64,000 bases of DNA from Caulobacter sp. (GCA_017745235.1 JAGHZU010000001.1:248001-312000), one strand, 5' to 3'; counted from the first letter of the stretch, positions 55,976 to 64,000 are shown. Numbers and translations: made by a program. The notes: generated by a model not told the origin, from the sequence alone.

Positions 55976-56012
55976 TTGCGCAATCTTGCGTTATTTTGCG
56001 CAAGGCGCAAGA
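55976..56012. promoter_or_regulatory. LacI-type operator cluster upstream of TonB receptor
   Basis: TTGCGCAA occurs twice (55976-55983 and 55996-56003) with centres 20 bp apart. Overlapping them is TCTTGC-N10-GCAAGG (55984-56005), an arrangement found again at 57915 beside the lacI-type gene. A CpG-centred palindrome is typical of LacI-family operators. The region should also carry the receptor promoter. Confidence 0.6.
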
Positions 56013-56238
56013 GCGTCGATATGCGAATTTTTTGACTGTTATCGCTACCCTTGCCAGCCGCTGACCGATGGCGATGGAAGAGAAAATTCGCTAACTGAAA
56101 GCCAATAGGAGCGAAATTGGCCTAATATCCACTCAACTTGGCATGATCCACCACCGTCCGATGAGCTGCGAGACGATCGCTTGCGGTGGAAAACACGCCC
56201 GTTTCATCACAGAAAAAAGTCGACAGCCTCTGCAATTT

Positions 56239-56253
56239 ACGCAATTCTTGCGT
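56239..56253. promoter_or_regulatory. operator-like palindrome ACGCAA-N3-TTGCGT
   Basis: Perfect 6-3-6 inverted repeat within a longer imperfect one (CAATTTACGCAA...TTGCGTTAAATTG). It resembles LacI-family sites such as the PurR box and shares the GCAA/TTGC arms of the other sites nearby. Confidence 0.5.
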
Positions 56254-56286
56254 TAAATTGACGGCGAATGGGGAGGCTCGCGCCAT

Positions 56287-56301
56287 GCAAGACTTGCGCA
56301 A
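56287..56301. promoter_or_regulatory. operator-like palindrome GCAAGACTTGC with adjoining TTGCGCAA
   Basis: GCAAG-A-CTTGC (56287-56297) overlaps TTGCGCAA (56294-56301). It is a further copy of the repeat family found upstream of the TonB receptor. Confidence 0.45.
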
Positions 56302-56392
56302 ACCCTGCGAGACGTCTCGACAGGCGGCCTGCGCGTCGGCCGCGGGGCGTCCTCGGCTGCGGCGATCCGATTCCCGCCTTGCCCGTCGCGCG

Positions 56393-57883
56393 TCAGGCTG
56401 CCTGGCGCCGCGAGGGCTCGCCGATGGCCAGGGCGCTGACGGCGGCCAGGGCGAAGGCCCCCGCCGCCAGGCCCAGGGCCAGGATCACCTGCCCGCCGAA
56501 CAGCGTCTTGACCAGCGGCCCCAGCACTGTCGCCGCGATCAGCTGGGGCAGCACCAGGAACAGGTTATGGATGCCCATGTAGACGCCCATCTTGTGGGGC
56601 GGCACGGCGTTGGACAGCAGGGCGTAGGGCGCCGACAGGATCGAGGCCCAGGCCACCCCGATTCCCACGATCGGGATCCACAGCAGGGTCGGGTCGTCGA
56701 TCAGCACGAACCCCAGGAAGCCGAGGCCTCCGAGGGCCAGGCACAGGCTGTGGCTGGCGCGCAGGCCGATCCGGTGGGCCAGGGCCGGCAAGGCCAGGGC
56801 CGCCACGGCCGCCACCCCGTTATAGCCGGCGAACAACACCCCCACCCAGTCGGCGCCCTGGTTGTAGGCGGCCGATCCGGCGTCCGTGGCGCCGTAGTGG
56901 CGGGCCGCCACGGCGGGGGTGGCGTAGATCCACAGGGCGAACAGGCCAAACCAGGTGAAGAACTGCACCACCGCCAGGCGCATCAGCACCTGGGGCATGT
57001 GCAGCATGTCCTCGACCACCTCGAGCACGCCCAGGGTCGGACGCCCCTGGCGGCGCAGCCAGGTCGCCGCCAGCTGGGCCGCGCCGAAGGCCACGGCGAA
57101 GGCCGCCAGCACATAGACCTCCCGCGCCCACTGGGTGGCGGCGGCCACCGCACAGGCGGCCAGGCCGCCGATCGTCCACAGCGCCCCGCTCTTGAGCATC
57201 AGGGCCGCGCCCTCGGGCGTGGGGGCCTGGTGGACGGCCGAGGCCGCAGCGCCGATCGCCTCGGGCGGGTTCTCGCGCGTGGTGAAGACCGTCCACATCA
57301 CCGCCGCCAGCAGGGCCACGCCCCCCACGTAGAAGGCGACGTGCACCGAGCGCGGCAGCACGCCCGGCGCAGCCGTGCCGGAAACGCCGAACCAGTGGGT
57401 CAGGGCCCACGGCAGGGCCGAGGCGAACACCGCGCCCGCGCCGATGAAGAACACCTGCATGGCGAAGCCCGTCGTGCGTTGCTCCTCGGGCAAGGTGTCG
57501 GCGACGAAGGCGCGGAACGGCTCCATGGCCACGTTGATGGAGGCGCTCAGCACCCACAGCATCACGCTGGCGCTCCACACCGTGGGCGCGTTGGGCATGA
57601 GGAACAGGGCGATCGCCGTCAGGATCGAACCGTAGAACAGGTACGGGCGCCGTCGGCCCAGCCGCCCCCAGGTGCGGTCGCTCAGATGGCCGATGATCGG
57701 CTGGACCAGCAGGCCCGTCGCCGGCGCCGCGATCCAGAGGATCGCCAGTTCGTTGACGTCGGCGCCCAGGGTTTGAAAGATGCGACTGGTGTTGACGTTC
57801 TGCAGCCCCCAGACAATCTGGACGCCGAAAAGGCCGCAACACATGTTCCAGATCTGAGTAAAGGAAAGACGCGCCCGGGCCAC
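56393..57883 (-). CDS. MFS/GPH-type sugar symporter
   Basis: A 12-helix transporter. The GTG at 57883, behind a GGAGA site, gives 496 residues starting ARARLSFTQIWNM; a TTG start at 57934 would add 17 hydrophilic residues and overlap the operator-like repeat. The loop GHLSDRTWGRLGRRRPYLF after helix 2 is characteristic of GPH and SLC45-type sucrose/maltose symporters. It should move the oligosaccharide or glucose from periplasm to cytoplasm after TonB uptake. It is divergent from the LacI-type regulator. Confidence 0.85.
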   Translation of the reverse strand: MARARLSFTQIWNMCCGLFGVQIVWGLQNVNTSRIFQTLGADVNELAILWIAAPATGLLVQPIIGHLSDRTWGRLGRRRPYLFYGSILTAIALFLMPNAPTVWSASVMLWVLSASINVAMEPFRAFVADTLPEEQRTTGFAMQVFFIGAGAVFASALPWALTHWFGVSGTAAPGVLPRSVHVAFYVGGVALLAAVMWTVFTTRENPPEAIGAAASAVHQAPTPEGAALMLKSGALWTIGGLAACAVAAATQWAREVYVLAAFAVAFGAAQLAATWLRRQGRPTLGVLEVVEDMLHMPQVLMRLAVVQFFTWFGLFALWIYATPAVAARHYGATDAGSAAYNQGADWVGVLFAGYNGVAAVAALALPALAHRIGLRASHSLCLALGGLGFLGFVLIDDPTLLWIPIVGIGVAWASILSAPYALLSNAVPPHKMGVYMGIHNLFLVLPQLIAATVLGPLVKTLFGGQVILALGLAAGAFALAAVSALAIGEPSRRQAA

Positions 57884-57914
57884 GCGCGTTGATTCTCCGC
57901 CAAACCCGCCAAAG

Positions 57915-57942
57915 TCTTGCTGCTTATGTCGCAAGGGCTTGC
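57915..57942. promoter_or_regulatory. operator-like repeats between symporter and lacI-type gene
   Basis: TCTTGC-N10-GCAAGG (57915-57936) has the same arms and spacing as the copy at 55984-56005, and GCAAG-GG-CTTGC (57931-57942) overlaps it. It lies in the 109-bp divergent gap, where it could repress the symporter and autoregulate the regulator. Confidence 0.6.
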
Positions 57943-57992
57943 TCGCGGGACGCTAAGGTGACCTGAAGTATTTTTGGAATTGCTTGGAACCG

Positions 57993-59006
57993 ATGGGCAG
58001 CAGCAGCAACAACAATACGACGCTGGACGATCTGGCGGCCCTGGCCGGCGTGTCGGCCTCGACGGTTTCCCGGGCCCTGAACGATCACCCGTCGATCAGC
58101 ACGCGCACCAAGCAGCGCATATGGGCCCTGGCCCGCGAGCGCGACTATCCGTTCAGGCGCTACATGCCCTCCGGCCCGATCGGCTCCGAAGGCTCGATCG
58201 CGATCGTGACCCCCCGCACGCATGGTCGTCCCCTGCCCCTGTCCCACCCGTTCTTCCTGGAGCTGCTCGCCAGCATCGGCGAAGCCGCCCGGGACCGGGG
58301 TTGTGATTTCACCGTCAGCCATACGGCGCCGGCCACCTATGATGACCTGTTTTTCGCCGCGACCGCCAGCCGCGCCAACGGCGTGATCTTTCTTGGTCAG
58401 AGCACGTTGCACGAATCCCTCAACCAGCTGGCCGGCACCGAGGCGCGGTTCGTGGTCTGGGGGGCCCAGATGCCGGGGCAGAAATACTGCTCGATCGGCT
58501 CGGACAACCTGCTGGGCGGACGGCGCGCGACGCTGCACCTGGCCCGCCTGGGCCGCAAGCGGATCGTTTTCCTGGGCGAGACCGACCCCGAGGCCCTGCA
58601 ACGCCGGGCCGGCTATCTGGAGGCGCTGAAGGAGAGCGGCCTGGACGCCGATCCCGCCCTGGTGGCCCCGGTCGGCTTCGAGCTGGAATCGGCCGAGGCG
58701 GCGGTCAATCGCCTGCTGCGCCGCAAGACGCCGTTCGACGCCATCTTCGCCTCCAGCGACCTGATCGCCCTGGGCGCCATCCGGGCCCTGCGGCGGGCCG
58801 GGGTCTCGGTGCCCGAGGACGTCTCGGTGGTGGGTTACGACGACATGCTGCTGAGTCGCCTCAGCACCCCGGCCCTGAGCACCATCAAGCAGGACACCCA
58901 GAAGGCCGGCCGCCTACTGGTCTCCCGCGTGCTCGACGCCGTCGACGACAATCGCGCCGAACGCCTGCCTACCGACCTGATCGTGCGGGAGTCCTGCGGG
59001 GCCTAG
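57993..59006 (+). CDS. LacI-family transcriptional regulator
   Basis: The ATG at 57993 gives 337 residues. The N-terminal helix-turn-helix TLDDLAALAGVSASTVSRALNDHPSIS is a textbook LacI headpiece, followed by a hinge and a periplasmic-binding-protein-like sugar domain (about 60-337). A TTG start nine bases upstream is possible. It probably represses the divergent symporter and the TonB receptor operon until a sugar derived from the substrate binds; the repeats at 57915 and 55976 are the candidate sites. Confidence 0.92.
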   Translation: MGSSSNNNTTLDDLAALAGVSASTVSRALNDHPSISTRTKQRIWALARERDYPFRRYMPSGPIGSEGSIAIVTPRTHGRPLPLSHPFFLELLASIGEAARDRGCDFTVSHTAPATYDDLFFAATASRANGVIFLGQSTLHESLNQLAGTEARFVVWGAQMPGQKYCSIGSDNLLGGRRATLHLARLGRKRIVFLGETDPEALQRRAGYLEALKESGLDADPALVAPVGFELESAEAAVNRLLRRKTPFDAIFASSDLIALGAIRALRRAGVSVPEDVSVVGYDDMLLSRLSTPALSTIKQDTQKAGRLLVSRVLDAVDDNRAERLPTDLIVRESCGA

Positions 59007-59018
59007 AATCCCCGCAGG
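58993..59018. terminator. convergent-gene hairpin between lacI-type gene and P-II gene
   Basis: CCTGCGGGG and CCCCGCAGG form a perfect 9-bp stem with an 8-nt loop that covers the last codons of the LacI-type gene. It lies between converging genes and could end transcription in both directions, though no T tract follows. Confidence 0.55.
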
Positions 59019-59037
59019 CGACAACGAGAAAGGGGCT

Positions 59038-59382
59038 TCAGCCCGCGATCGCGGCGGCGTCGCGCTCGCCCGTGCGGATGCGCAGGGCCTGCTCCAGGTC
59101 GAGCACGAACACCTTGCCGTCGCCGATCTTGCCGGTGTTGGCCGTGCGCTGCAGCGCCTCGACCACCGACTCGACCACGTCGGTCGGCACGGCGATCTCC
59201 AGCTTGACCTTGGGCAGCAGCTTCACCTCGTACTCGGCGCCGCGATAGACCTCGGTTTTGCCCTTCTGGCGGCCGTAGCCCCGGACCTCGGTGACCGTCA
59301 GGCCCGAAGCGCCCGCCTCGGTGACCGCCTCGAGCACCGCGTCCAGGCGGCTCGGCTTGATAACGGCGACGATCATCTTCAT
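59038..59382 (-). CDS. P-II family nitrogen regulatory protein
   Basis: A 114-residue P-II protein with the family signatures MKMIVAVIKPSRLDAV and the T-loop GRQKGKTEVYRGAEYEV, in which Tyr51 is at the uridylylation position. The C-terminal IGDGKVFVLDLEQALRIRTGE is also standard. P-II proteins bind ATP/ADP and 2-oxoglutarate and control glutamine synthetase, ammonium channels and kinases. No amtB or glnA adjoins it here. It overlaps the upstream methyltransferase by ATGA. Confidence 0.92.
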   Translation of the reverse strand: MKMIVAVIKPSRLDAVLEAVTEAGASGLTVTEVRGYGRQKGKTEVYRGAEYEVKLLPKVKLEIAVPTDVVESVVEALQRTANTGKIGDGKVFVLDLEQALRIRTGERDAAAIAG

Positions 59383-60221
59383 GGCGCGGCTCCCACTTCT
59401 CGCGACTCAAGGCTAGGCCCGGGAATCGACGGCTCCAAGGGCTTGGGGCCATTTAGAGTACGCGGCGCCTTCCGAACAGGCGCCACCCTGACGGGCGCGG
59501 GGCCGCCGGGCGACGGGGCCAGGACGCCGGGCGCGAACACCCGCACCCGCTGGCGGCTGCCGCGCGGCTTGACCGCGAAGGTCTGCTTGACGGCCTCCAT
59601 CAGGATCAGGCCGGCGAACCTGGGCCACAGGCGCGCGCCCACCTGCTCGAACCCCTCGCTCCAGCGCGACATCACCCCGGCGGGCGGCACGTAGAGGGCG
59701 CGGGTCCAGCCGGCGGGCTCCAGGTCGGCCTCTCGCAGCAAGGCCTCCAGCTGGTGGCGGCTGAACGGACGGCCATGGCCGAAGGGCGTGCTCTCGGCCC
59801 GGGCCCACAGGCCATCGCGCGAGGCCACGGCCACGATCAGCCGCCCCGACGGGGCCATCACCCGCCAGATCTCGCGCAGGACGGCGGCCGGATCATCGGC
59901 CTCCTCCAGCGCATGGACGGCCAGGATGCGGTCGAACATGGCGTTGGAGAACGGCAGGCTGGTCTCCTCCACCAGGGTCGCCTGGTTGCGCTCGCCGTTG
60001 GGCCAGACCTCCACGCCCTGGGCCGCGGGCATGGCCGCCACCACCCGGCGCGCCTTGGCCCGCGCGCCTTCCAGGAACGGCGTGGCGTAGCCCAGGCCCA
60101 GCACGTCCAGGCCGCGCGCGTCGCCCCACGCCTCCTCGACCTTGCGGCCCAGCATCTCGCGCGCCGCCCGTCCCAGGGGGGTGGCGTAGAAGGCTCTCAG
60201 ATCAAGCACGTCTCGACGCAT
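59379..60221 (-). CDS. class I SAM-dependent methyltransferase
   Basis: A 280-residue protein with a Rossmann-like core: GLDVLGLGYATPFL (motif I area), an FDRILAVHALEEADDPAAVLREIWRVMAPSG stretch (post-I to motif III), typical of type-11 methyltransferases. About the last 55 residues are Pro/Ala/Arg-rich and look unstructured. The substrate is not evident. Its stop overlaps the P-II start, so the two are coupled. Confidence 0.82.
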   Translation of the reverse strand: MRRDVLDLRAFYATPLGRAAREMLGRKVEEAWGDARGLDVLGLGYATPFLEGARAKARRVVAAMPAAQGVEVWPNGERNQATLVEETSLPFSNAMFDRILAVHALEEADDPAAVLREIWRVMAPSGRLIVAVASRDGLWARAESTPFGHGRPFSRHQLEALLREADLEPAGWTRALYVPPAGVMSRWSEGFEQVGARLWPRFAGLILMEAVKQTFAVKPRGSRQRVRVFAPGVLAPSPGGPAPVRVAPVRKAPRTLNGPKPLEPSIPGPSLESREVGAAP

Positions 60222-60315
60222 TGAGTCTCCCGGCCGGCGACGTCATCTATGTAGGTATGTAGGCGGGCCAGCCTTCCGCGTCACGCCCGCCCCGCCCTTC
60301 CAGGAGAGTTCGAGC

Positions 60316-61062
60316 ATGCCGCTGACCGTCCACCAGTTTCCATGCCTGTCGGACAATTACGGCTTTCTCGTGCGCGACGAGGCCACCGGCAAGGTCGCGA
60401 CCGTCGACACGCCCGACGCCGACGCCATCCTGGCCCAGCTGGAAAAGCTGGGCTGGAGCCTGGACCTGATCCTCAACACCCACTGGCATCCCGACCACGC
60501 CGGCGGCAACGCCGCGCTGAAAGCCGCCACCGGCGCCACGATCGTCGGGCCGCAGGAGGTGACCCGCATCGCGCCGCTGGACCGCGCCGTCACCGAGGGC
60601 GACGAGGTGCGCCTGGGCGAGACGGTGTTCCGCGTCCTCGACACCGGCGGCCACACCCTGGGCCACATCGCCTATCACGACGCCGCCGACGCCATCGCCT
60701 TCGTCGGCGACACCCTGTTCGCCCTGGGCTGCGGACGCCTGTTCGAGGGCGACGCCGCCCAGATGTGGGGCTCGCTGTCCAAGCTGACCGCCCTGCCGGA
60801 CGACACCACCGTCTACTGCGCCCACGAGTACACCGCCGCCAACGCCCGCTTCGCCCTGTCGGTGGACGACGATCCCGCGCTCAGGCGCCGGGCGGAGGCG
60901 GTCTTCGCCGCCCGCGAACGGGGCGAGGCCACCGTGCCCACCACCATCGGCCTGGAGAAGGCCACCAATCCCTTCTTGCGCGCGCCCCTGCTGCGGCCGC
61001 ATCTGGCGCCCGCCGAAGCGTTCGGCGAGATTCGCGCCGCCAAGGACGGTTTCAAGGGATGA
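60316..61062 (+). CDS. gloB: hydroxyacylglutathione hydrolase (glyoxalase II)
   Basis: A 248-residue metallo-beta-lactamase-fold enzyme with the metal-binding THWHPDHAGG motif (near residue 55), further His/Asp ligands (GHTLGH, FVGDTLF, CAHEYT) and the glyoxalase II C-terminal block ATNPFLRAP. It hydrolyses S-lactoylglutathione to lactate and glutathione, finishing methylglyoxal detoxification. It overlaps the next gene by ATGA. Confidence 0.93.
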   Translation: MPLTVHQFPCLSDNYGFLVRDEATGKVATVDTPDADAILAQLEKLGWSLDLILNTHWHPDHAGGNAALKAATGATIVGPQEVTRIAPLDRAVTEGDEVRLGETVFRVLDTGGHTLGHIAYHDAADAIAFVGDTLFALGCGRLFEGDAAQMWGSLSKLTALPDDTTVYCAHEYTAANARFALSVDDDPALRRRAEAVFAARERGEATVPTTIGLEKATNPFLRAPLLRPHLAPAEAFGEIRAAKDGFKG

Positions 61063-61523
61063 GCATCGATACTCTCGGACTTTCCGGCGACCTGGGCGCC
61101 AAGGAGATCATCCGCCTGCTGGACATGGCGCCCCACCCCGAGGGCGGCTGGTACAAGCGCACCTTCGCGGACGAGGCGCTGGTCGACGGCCGCCCGGCGT
61201 CGACCGCGATCTACTATCTGCTGCAGGCCGAGGAGATGTCGGCCTGGCACCGCATCGACGCGGTCGAGACCTGGCACTGGTACGCCGGCGCGCCCATCCG
61301 CCTGTCGATCTCGCCTCCGGACGGCAAGGGCGTGACCGCCCACACCCTGGGTCCGGACCTGCGCACCGGCGCCCGCCCTCAGGCGATCGTGCCGGTGGGC
61401 TGGTGGCAGACCGCCGTCAGCCTGGGCGCCTGGACCCTGGTCGGCTGCACCGTGGCGCCGGGCTTCCGCTTCGAAGGCTTCGAACTGGCCGCGCCGGACT
61501 GGCGCCCTAGCGACGGGGTCTGA
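61059..61523 (+). CDS. DUF985 cupin domain protein
   Basis: A 154-residue small cupin with the DUF985 signatures HPEGGWYKRTF, TAIYYLL, EEMSAWHRIDAVETWHWYAG and TLVGCTVAPGFRFEGFELA. The His and Glu residues in WHRIDAVETWHWY could bind a metal or sugar. The biochemical role is not established. It is coupled to gloB and is followed by a bidirectional terminator. Confidence 0.88.
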   Translation: MSIDTLGLSGDLGAKEIIRLLDMAPHPEGGWYKRTFADEALVDGRPASTAIYYLLQAEEMSAWHRIDAVETWHWYAGAPIRLSISPPDGKGVTAHTLGPDLRTGARPQAIVPVGWWQTAVSLGAWTLVGCTVAPGFRFEGFELAAPDWRPSDGV

Positions 61524-61555
61524 GCGCCCTTCGGGAAGCTCCACGAACCCAAGAA

Positions 61556-61583
61556 AAAGGCCCCGGATCGCTCCGGGGCCTTT
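61556..61583. terminator. bidirectional intrinsic terminator
   Basis: AAAGGCCCCGGA and TCCGGGGCCTTT form a perfect 12-bp stem around TCGC, with an A tract before and T residues after. It lies between the converging DUF985 and peptide transporter genes and can serve both strands. Confidence 0.9.
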
Positions 61584-61591
61584 GACGTATC

Positions 61592-63493
61592 CTAAGGGGC
61601 GACCGAGGCCGGTTCGGTCACCGGCTCGGGGTTGCTCTCGTCGGCGCCGTGCGACCACTTCTTCAGCAGCGGCGACAGCAGCAGGAAGATCACCCCGATG
61701 CCCACGGCCGACAGGCCGATGATCTTGAAGACCAGCAGCGACTGGACCATCGCCGCGCTGGGATCCAGCACCTGGCCGCCGATGGTCTCGGTGGTGGCGA
61801 TCGCCGCGATCCAGCTGCCGAACAGGTTGGCCATGGCCAGGGCCATGTACCAGACGGCCATCACGAACGAGACGATCGACAGCGGCGACAGCTTGGTCAT
61901 CTGCGACAGGCCCACCGGCGACATGCACATCTCGCCCGAGGTGTGCAGCATGTACATGACCACCAGGAAGATCAGCGGCATCCGGAACGCGCCGTCGGCG
62001 AAGTGGGCGCCGATCAGCAGGATCAGGAAGCCGGCGCCGACCTGGATCAGCGACAGGCCGAACTTGACCATCGGACCGGGGTTCTGGCCGCGCGCGCCCA
62101 GCCAGGTCCACAGCGCCGCGAAGATCGGCGCGAAGATCAGGATCCAGCCGGCGTTGATGGCCTGGGTCTGGGCGGCGTTGAAGGCGGTGTTGACCCAGAA
62201 CTTGCCGGTGGGGTCGATGTGGGCCGCGGCCAGCTGCTCGGGCGAGCCCAGCACCACCGAACCGCCCAGCCACTGCATCGGATGCGACAGCAGGGTCAGG
62301 TTGACGTTGGTGGCCGCGAACAGGTTCAGCGACGAGCCGGCCTGCTCGAACAGGGTCCAGAACACCACCGCGCCCAGCACCAGCACCACGGCCAGCAGCA
62401 GGCGCTCGCGCTCGACCTTGCCGCACTTGGCGAAGGCGAACCACAGGATGTAGCCCAGCGAGCCGAACATGCCCGCGATCAGGGTCGCGCTGACCACCGG
62501 GGTGTACTGCACCAGGAAGAAGATCACCCCCACCACCGCCAGCGACAGGGCGTAGATCCCGACCTCCTGGGTGATCGGCCCGGCCACCGCGGCCTTCAGC
62601 TTGCGCGGCTCGGGCGGCTCGCCCTTGCCCAGCAGCAGCGGCTTGCCCAGCACGAAGATGATGAAGCCGGCCAGCATGCCCAGGCCCGCCGCGCCGAAGC
62701 CCGCGCCCCAGCCGAACTTCACGCCCAGCAGGCCGCACAGGATCGAGGCCCAGAACGAGCCCAGGTTGATGCCGTAGTAGTAGAGGGTGAAGCCCGGATC
62801 GCGGCGCGGGTCGCCCTGCGGATAGAGCTGGCCCACCAGCGAGGCGACATTGGCCTTCATGAAGCCCACGCCGACGATGATCAGCGCCAGGGCCGCCCAG
62901 AAGATATTGAGGTACAGCGGATCGCGCCCCTCGACGCCCAGCGTGTACTGGCCCTTGGGCAGGATCGCGGGCAGGGCCGCGCCGGCCGGCAGGTTCTTGA
63001 TCTCGAAGTCGCCCTGCTTGCTGGCGGTCACCTCGTAGGGCTTGCCCTCGACCATCAGGCGGGCCGTGCGTTCGTCGCCGCGGCCGTCGACCTGGAACTC
63101 GTAGGCGTGGTTGGCGTAGGTCAGCGTCTGGGTGGCCGGACGCCCCTCGACCGCCATGGTCAGGTGGCCCGCCACCAGCAGCAGGGCGCCGAACGCCACC
63201 GCCTTGCGGGTGCCCAGGTACCGGTCGGCCAGGAATCCCCCCAGCAGCGGCACGATATAGACCAGCGAGGTGTAGGAGCCGTAGTGGCCGCTGGCGACCT
63301 TCGGATCGAAGAGGAAATGCTGCGTCAGATAGAAGATCAGCAGGCCGCGCATGCCGTAGTAGGAGAAACGCTCCCACATCTCGGCCAGGAAGCAGATGAT
63401 CAACCCACGCGGGTGACCACGTAACAATTGGATGAGCACGGGGATGCCGGTCACGAGGGTGACCAGTATTCCGACGGCGACGACGATATTCAT
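61592..63493 (-). CDS. POT/PTR-family proton-dependent peptide transporter
   Basis: A 633-residue inner-membrane transporter with the family's ExxER motif at the first helices (AEMWERFSYYGMRGLL) and 12-14 helices. It imports di- or tripeptides with protons. Between helices 3 and 4 there is an unusual soluble segment (about residues 110-190) containing YEFQVDGRGDERTARLMVEG and a beta-rich VEGKPYEVTASKQGDFEI. This makes it longer than typical E. coli POT proteins (about 490-500). It starts at 63493 and converges with the DUF985 gene. Confidence 0.9.
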   Translation of the reverse strand: MNIVVAVGILVTLVTGIPVLIQLLRGHPRGLIICFLAEMWERFSYYGMRGLLIFYLTQHFLFDPKVASGHYGSYTSLVYIVPLLGGFLADRYLGTRKAVAFGALLLVAGHLTMAVEGRPATQTLTYANHAYEFQVDGRGDERTARLMVEGKPYEVTASKQGDFEIKNLPAGAALPAILPKGQYTLGVEGRDPLYLNIFWAALALIIVGVGFMKANVASLVGQLYPQGDPRRDPGFTLYYYGINLGSFWASILCGLLGVKFGWGAGFGAAGLGMLAGFIIFVLGKPLLLGKGEPPEPRKLKAAVAGPITQEVGIYALSLAVVGVIFFLVQYTPVVSATLIAGMFGSLGYILWFAFAKCGKVERERLLLAVVLVLGAVVFWTLFEQAGSSLNLFAATNVNLTLLSHPMQWLGGSVVLGSPEQLAAAHIDPTGKFWVNTAFNAAQTQAINAGWILIFAPIFAALWTWLGARGQNPGPMVKFGLSLIQVGAGFLILLIGAHFADGAFRMPLIFLVVMYMLHTSGEMCMSPVGLSQMTKLSPLSIVSFVMAVWYMALAMANLFGSWIAAIATTETIGGQVLDPSAAMVQSLLVFKIIGLSAVGIGVIFLLLSPLLKKWSHGADESNPEPVTEPASVAP

Positions 63494-63668
63494 GTACTAG
63501 CCTTGAATTCTTTAGCGGCTTCGGCGTCGATCAGGTCGTTTCGCCCTCGCCCTCCCCATTCGGCGGGAGAAGATCACGCTGCAAGGCGTTTCACAAGCAA
63601 TGGCTTGCCGCCGGGGAGCCCGGAGGGCGCGCCGCGCGTTTTCCATGCGTCCCCCAGGGAGAACCGTC

Positions 63669-64000
63669 ATGCCCGTCCTGAACCCCGACCACCCGATCAC
63701 CACCGCCCGCGAAGACCGCCGGGTGCGCGTGCTGTTCGAGGGGCACGAGATCGCCGACAGCGGCGAGGTCCTGCTGCTGCGCGAAGCCGACTATCCGATC
63801 GTGCGCTATTTCCCCCGCGGCGACGTGGCCATGGCCTTCCTGCACAAGACCGACAAGACCAGCTGGTGTCCCTACAAGGGCCAGGCCTCGTATTACACGA
63901 TCGTGCGCGACGCCAAGATCATCGAGAACGCCGTCTGGTCCTACGAGGCCCCGCTGGACGGCATGGGCGAGATCGCCGGCTACCTGGCCTTCTATCCCGA
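63669..64000 (+). CDS. DUF427 family protein (3' end cut by window)
   Basis: The ATG at 63669 follows a GGGAGAACC ribosome site. The visible 110 residues match DUF427: RVRVLFEGHEIADSGEVLLL, YPIVRYFPRGDV, TSWCPYKGQASYYTI and WSYEAPLDGM. This small beta-rich family has no agreed function. The frame is open to the window edge, a few residues short of a typical length. Confidence 0.88.
   Translation, partial: MPVLNPDHPITTAREDRRVRVLFEGHEIADSGEVLLLREADYPIVRYFPRGDVAMAFLHKTDKTSWCPYKGQASYYTIVRDAKIIENAVWSYEAPLDGMGEIAGYLAFYP

Larger units (their letters stand above)
55517..56392. other. 876-bp intergenic region with clustered operator-like repeats
   Basis: This gap lies between the symporter stop and the TonB receptor start, both on the minus strand. 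Its receptor-proximal half (55517-55970) is GC-rich, contains no convincing gene and would be a leader of about 450 nt if transcription starts near the operators. The half at 55970-56270 is AT-rich and holds repeats of TTGCGCAA and CTTGC/GCAAG. A perfect CGAGACGTCTCG palindrome (56308-56319) lies near the symporter end. Antisense and sense frames of about 160 codons start inside the repeats and look spurious. Confidence 0.7.

Noticed and set aside
55524..56003. 159-codon minus-strand ORF between operators and TonB receptor
   Set aside because: It starts at TTG inside the repeat cluster and is Arg/Gly/Pro-rich without protein-like pattern.
57884..57934. TTG start adding 17 residues to the symporter
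   Set aside because: The residues are polar, the region overlaps operator-like repeats, and the GTG at 57883 has a GGAGA site in front.
1..64000. tRNA, rRNA, insertion sequence or prophage
   Set aside because: No tRNA-like cloverleaf, rRNA sequence, transposase or phage gene was recognised on either strand.

Overview
The window is high-GC, densely packed bacterial chromosome, most likely from Caulobacter or a close alphaproteobacterial relative. The reasons are a cytochrome bd operon next to fixLJ and fixK, several large TonB-dependent receptors, many GTG and TTG starts, and 4-bp ATGA or GTGA overlaps between genes. I see no rRNA, tRNA, insertion sequence, prophage or CRISPR array.

Positions 1-9034 form a low-oxygen respiration module. 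cydA, cydB and cydX (minus strand) encode a bd-type quinol oxidase. Divergent cydD and cydC (plus strand) encode its assembly ABC exporter and are followed by the heme-PAS kinase fixL, the regulator fixJ and the Crp/Fnr-type gene fixK. A perfect FixK/Fnr palindrome lies between cydA and cydD, and a FixJ-like box precedes fixK, so the wiring can be read from the DNA. Positions 9146-12550 hold two small unknown genes, a YcgN-type cysteine-cluster protein and a class A penicillin-binding protein. An unusually AT-rich 478-bp gap then precedes a TonB receptor (13029-15815).

Positions 15993-23182 hold a membrane acyltransferase, a membrane protein, the ABC-F ATPase uup, an aldose epimerase and two translationally coupled CoA-transferases. 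Positions 23194-28336 are a complete MarR-controlled efflux operon (marR, FUSC pump, DUF1656, HlyD-type adaptor, NodT-type outer membrane channel). Two palindromic operators lie in front of marR. A secreted lactonase and a GH13 alpha-glucosidase follow (28544-31256), then a secreted protein with two aspartic-protease-like motifs. A giant 4,123-residue glycine-rich autotransporter (32316-44687) occupies almost a fifth of the window.

Positions 45073-59006 are the most interesting region: a carbohydrate-utilisation-like locus with an unusual set of tailoring enzymes. A LacI-type regulator and a divergent sugar symporter are followed by a TonB receptor, a flavin-dependent halogenase, a halogenase paralogue that has lost its catalytic and FAD-binding residues, a JmjC/cupin-like oxygenase, a DUF6445 protein with an HxD...H motif, and a periplasmic GH97 glucosidase placed directly behind a terminator-like hairpin. 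GCAAG/CTTGC operator-like repeats occur upstream of both the symporter and the receptor. What the halogenase, pseudo-halogenase and oxygenase set modifies cannot be told from sequence.

The window ends with a P-II protein coupled to a methyltransferase, gloB coupled to a DUF985 cupin, a POT-family peptide transporter and the start of a DUF427 gene.
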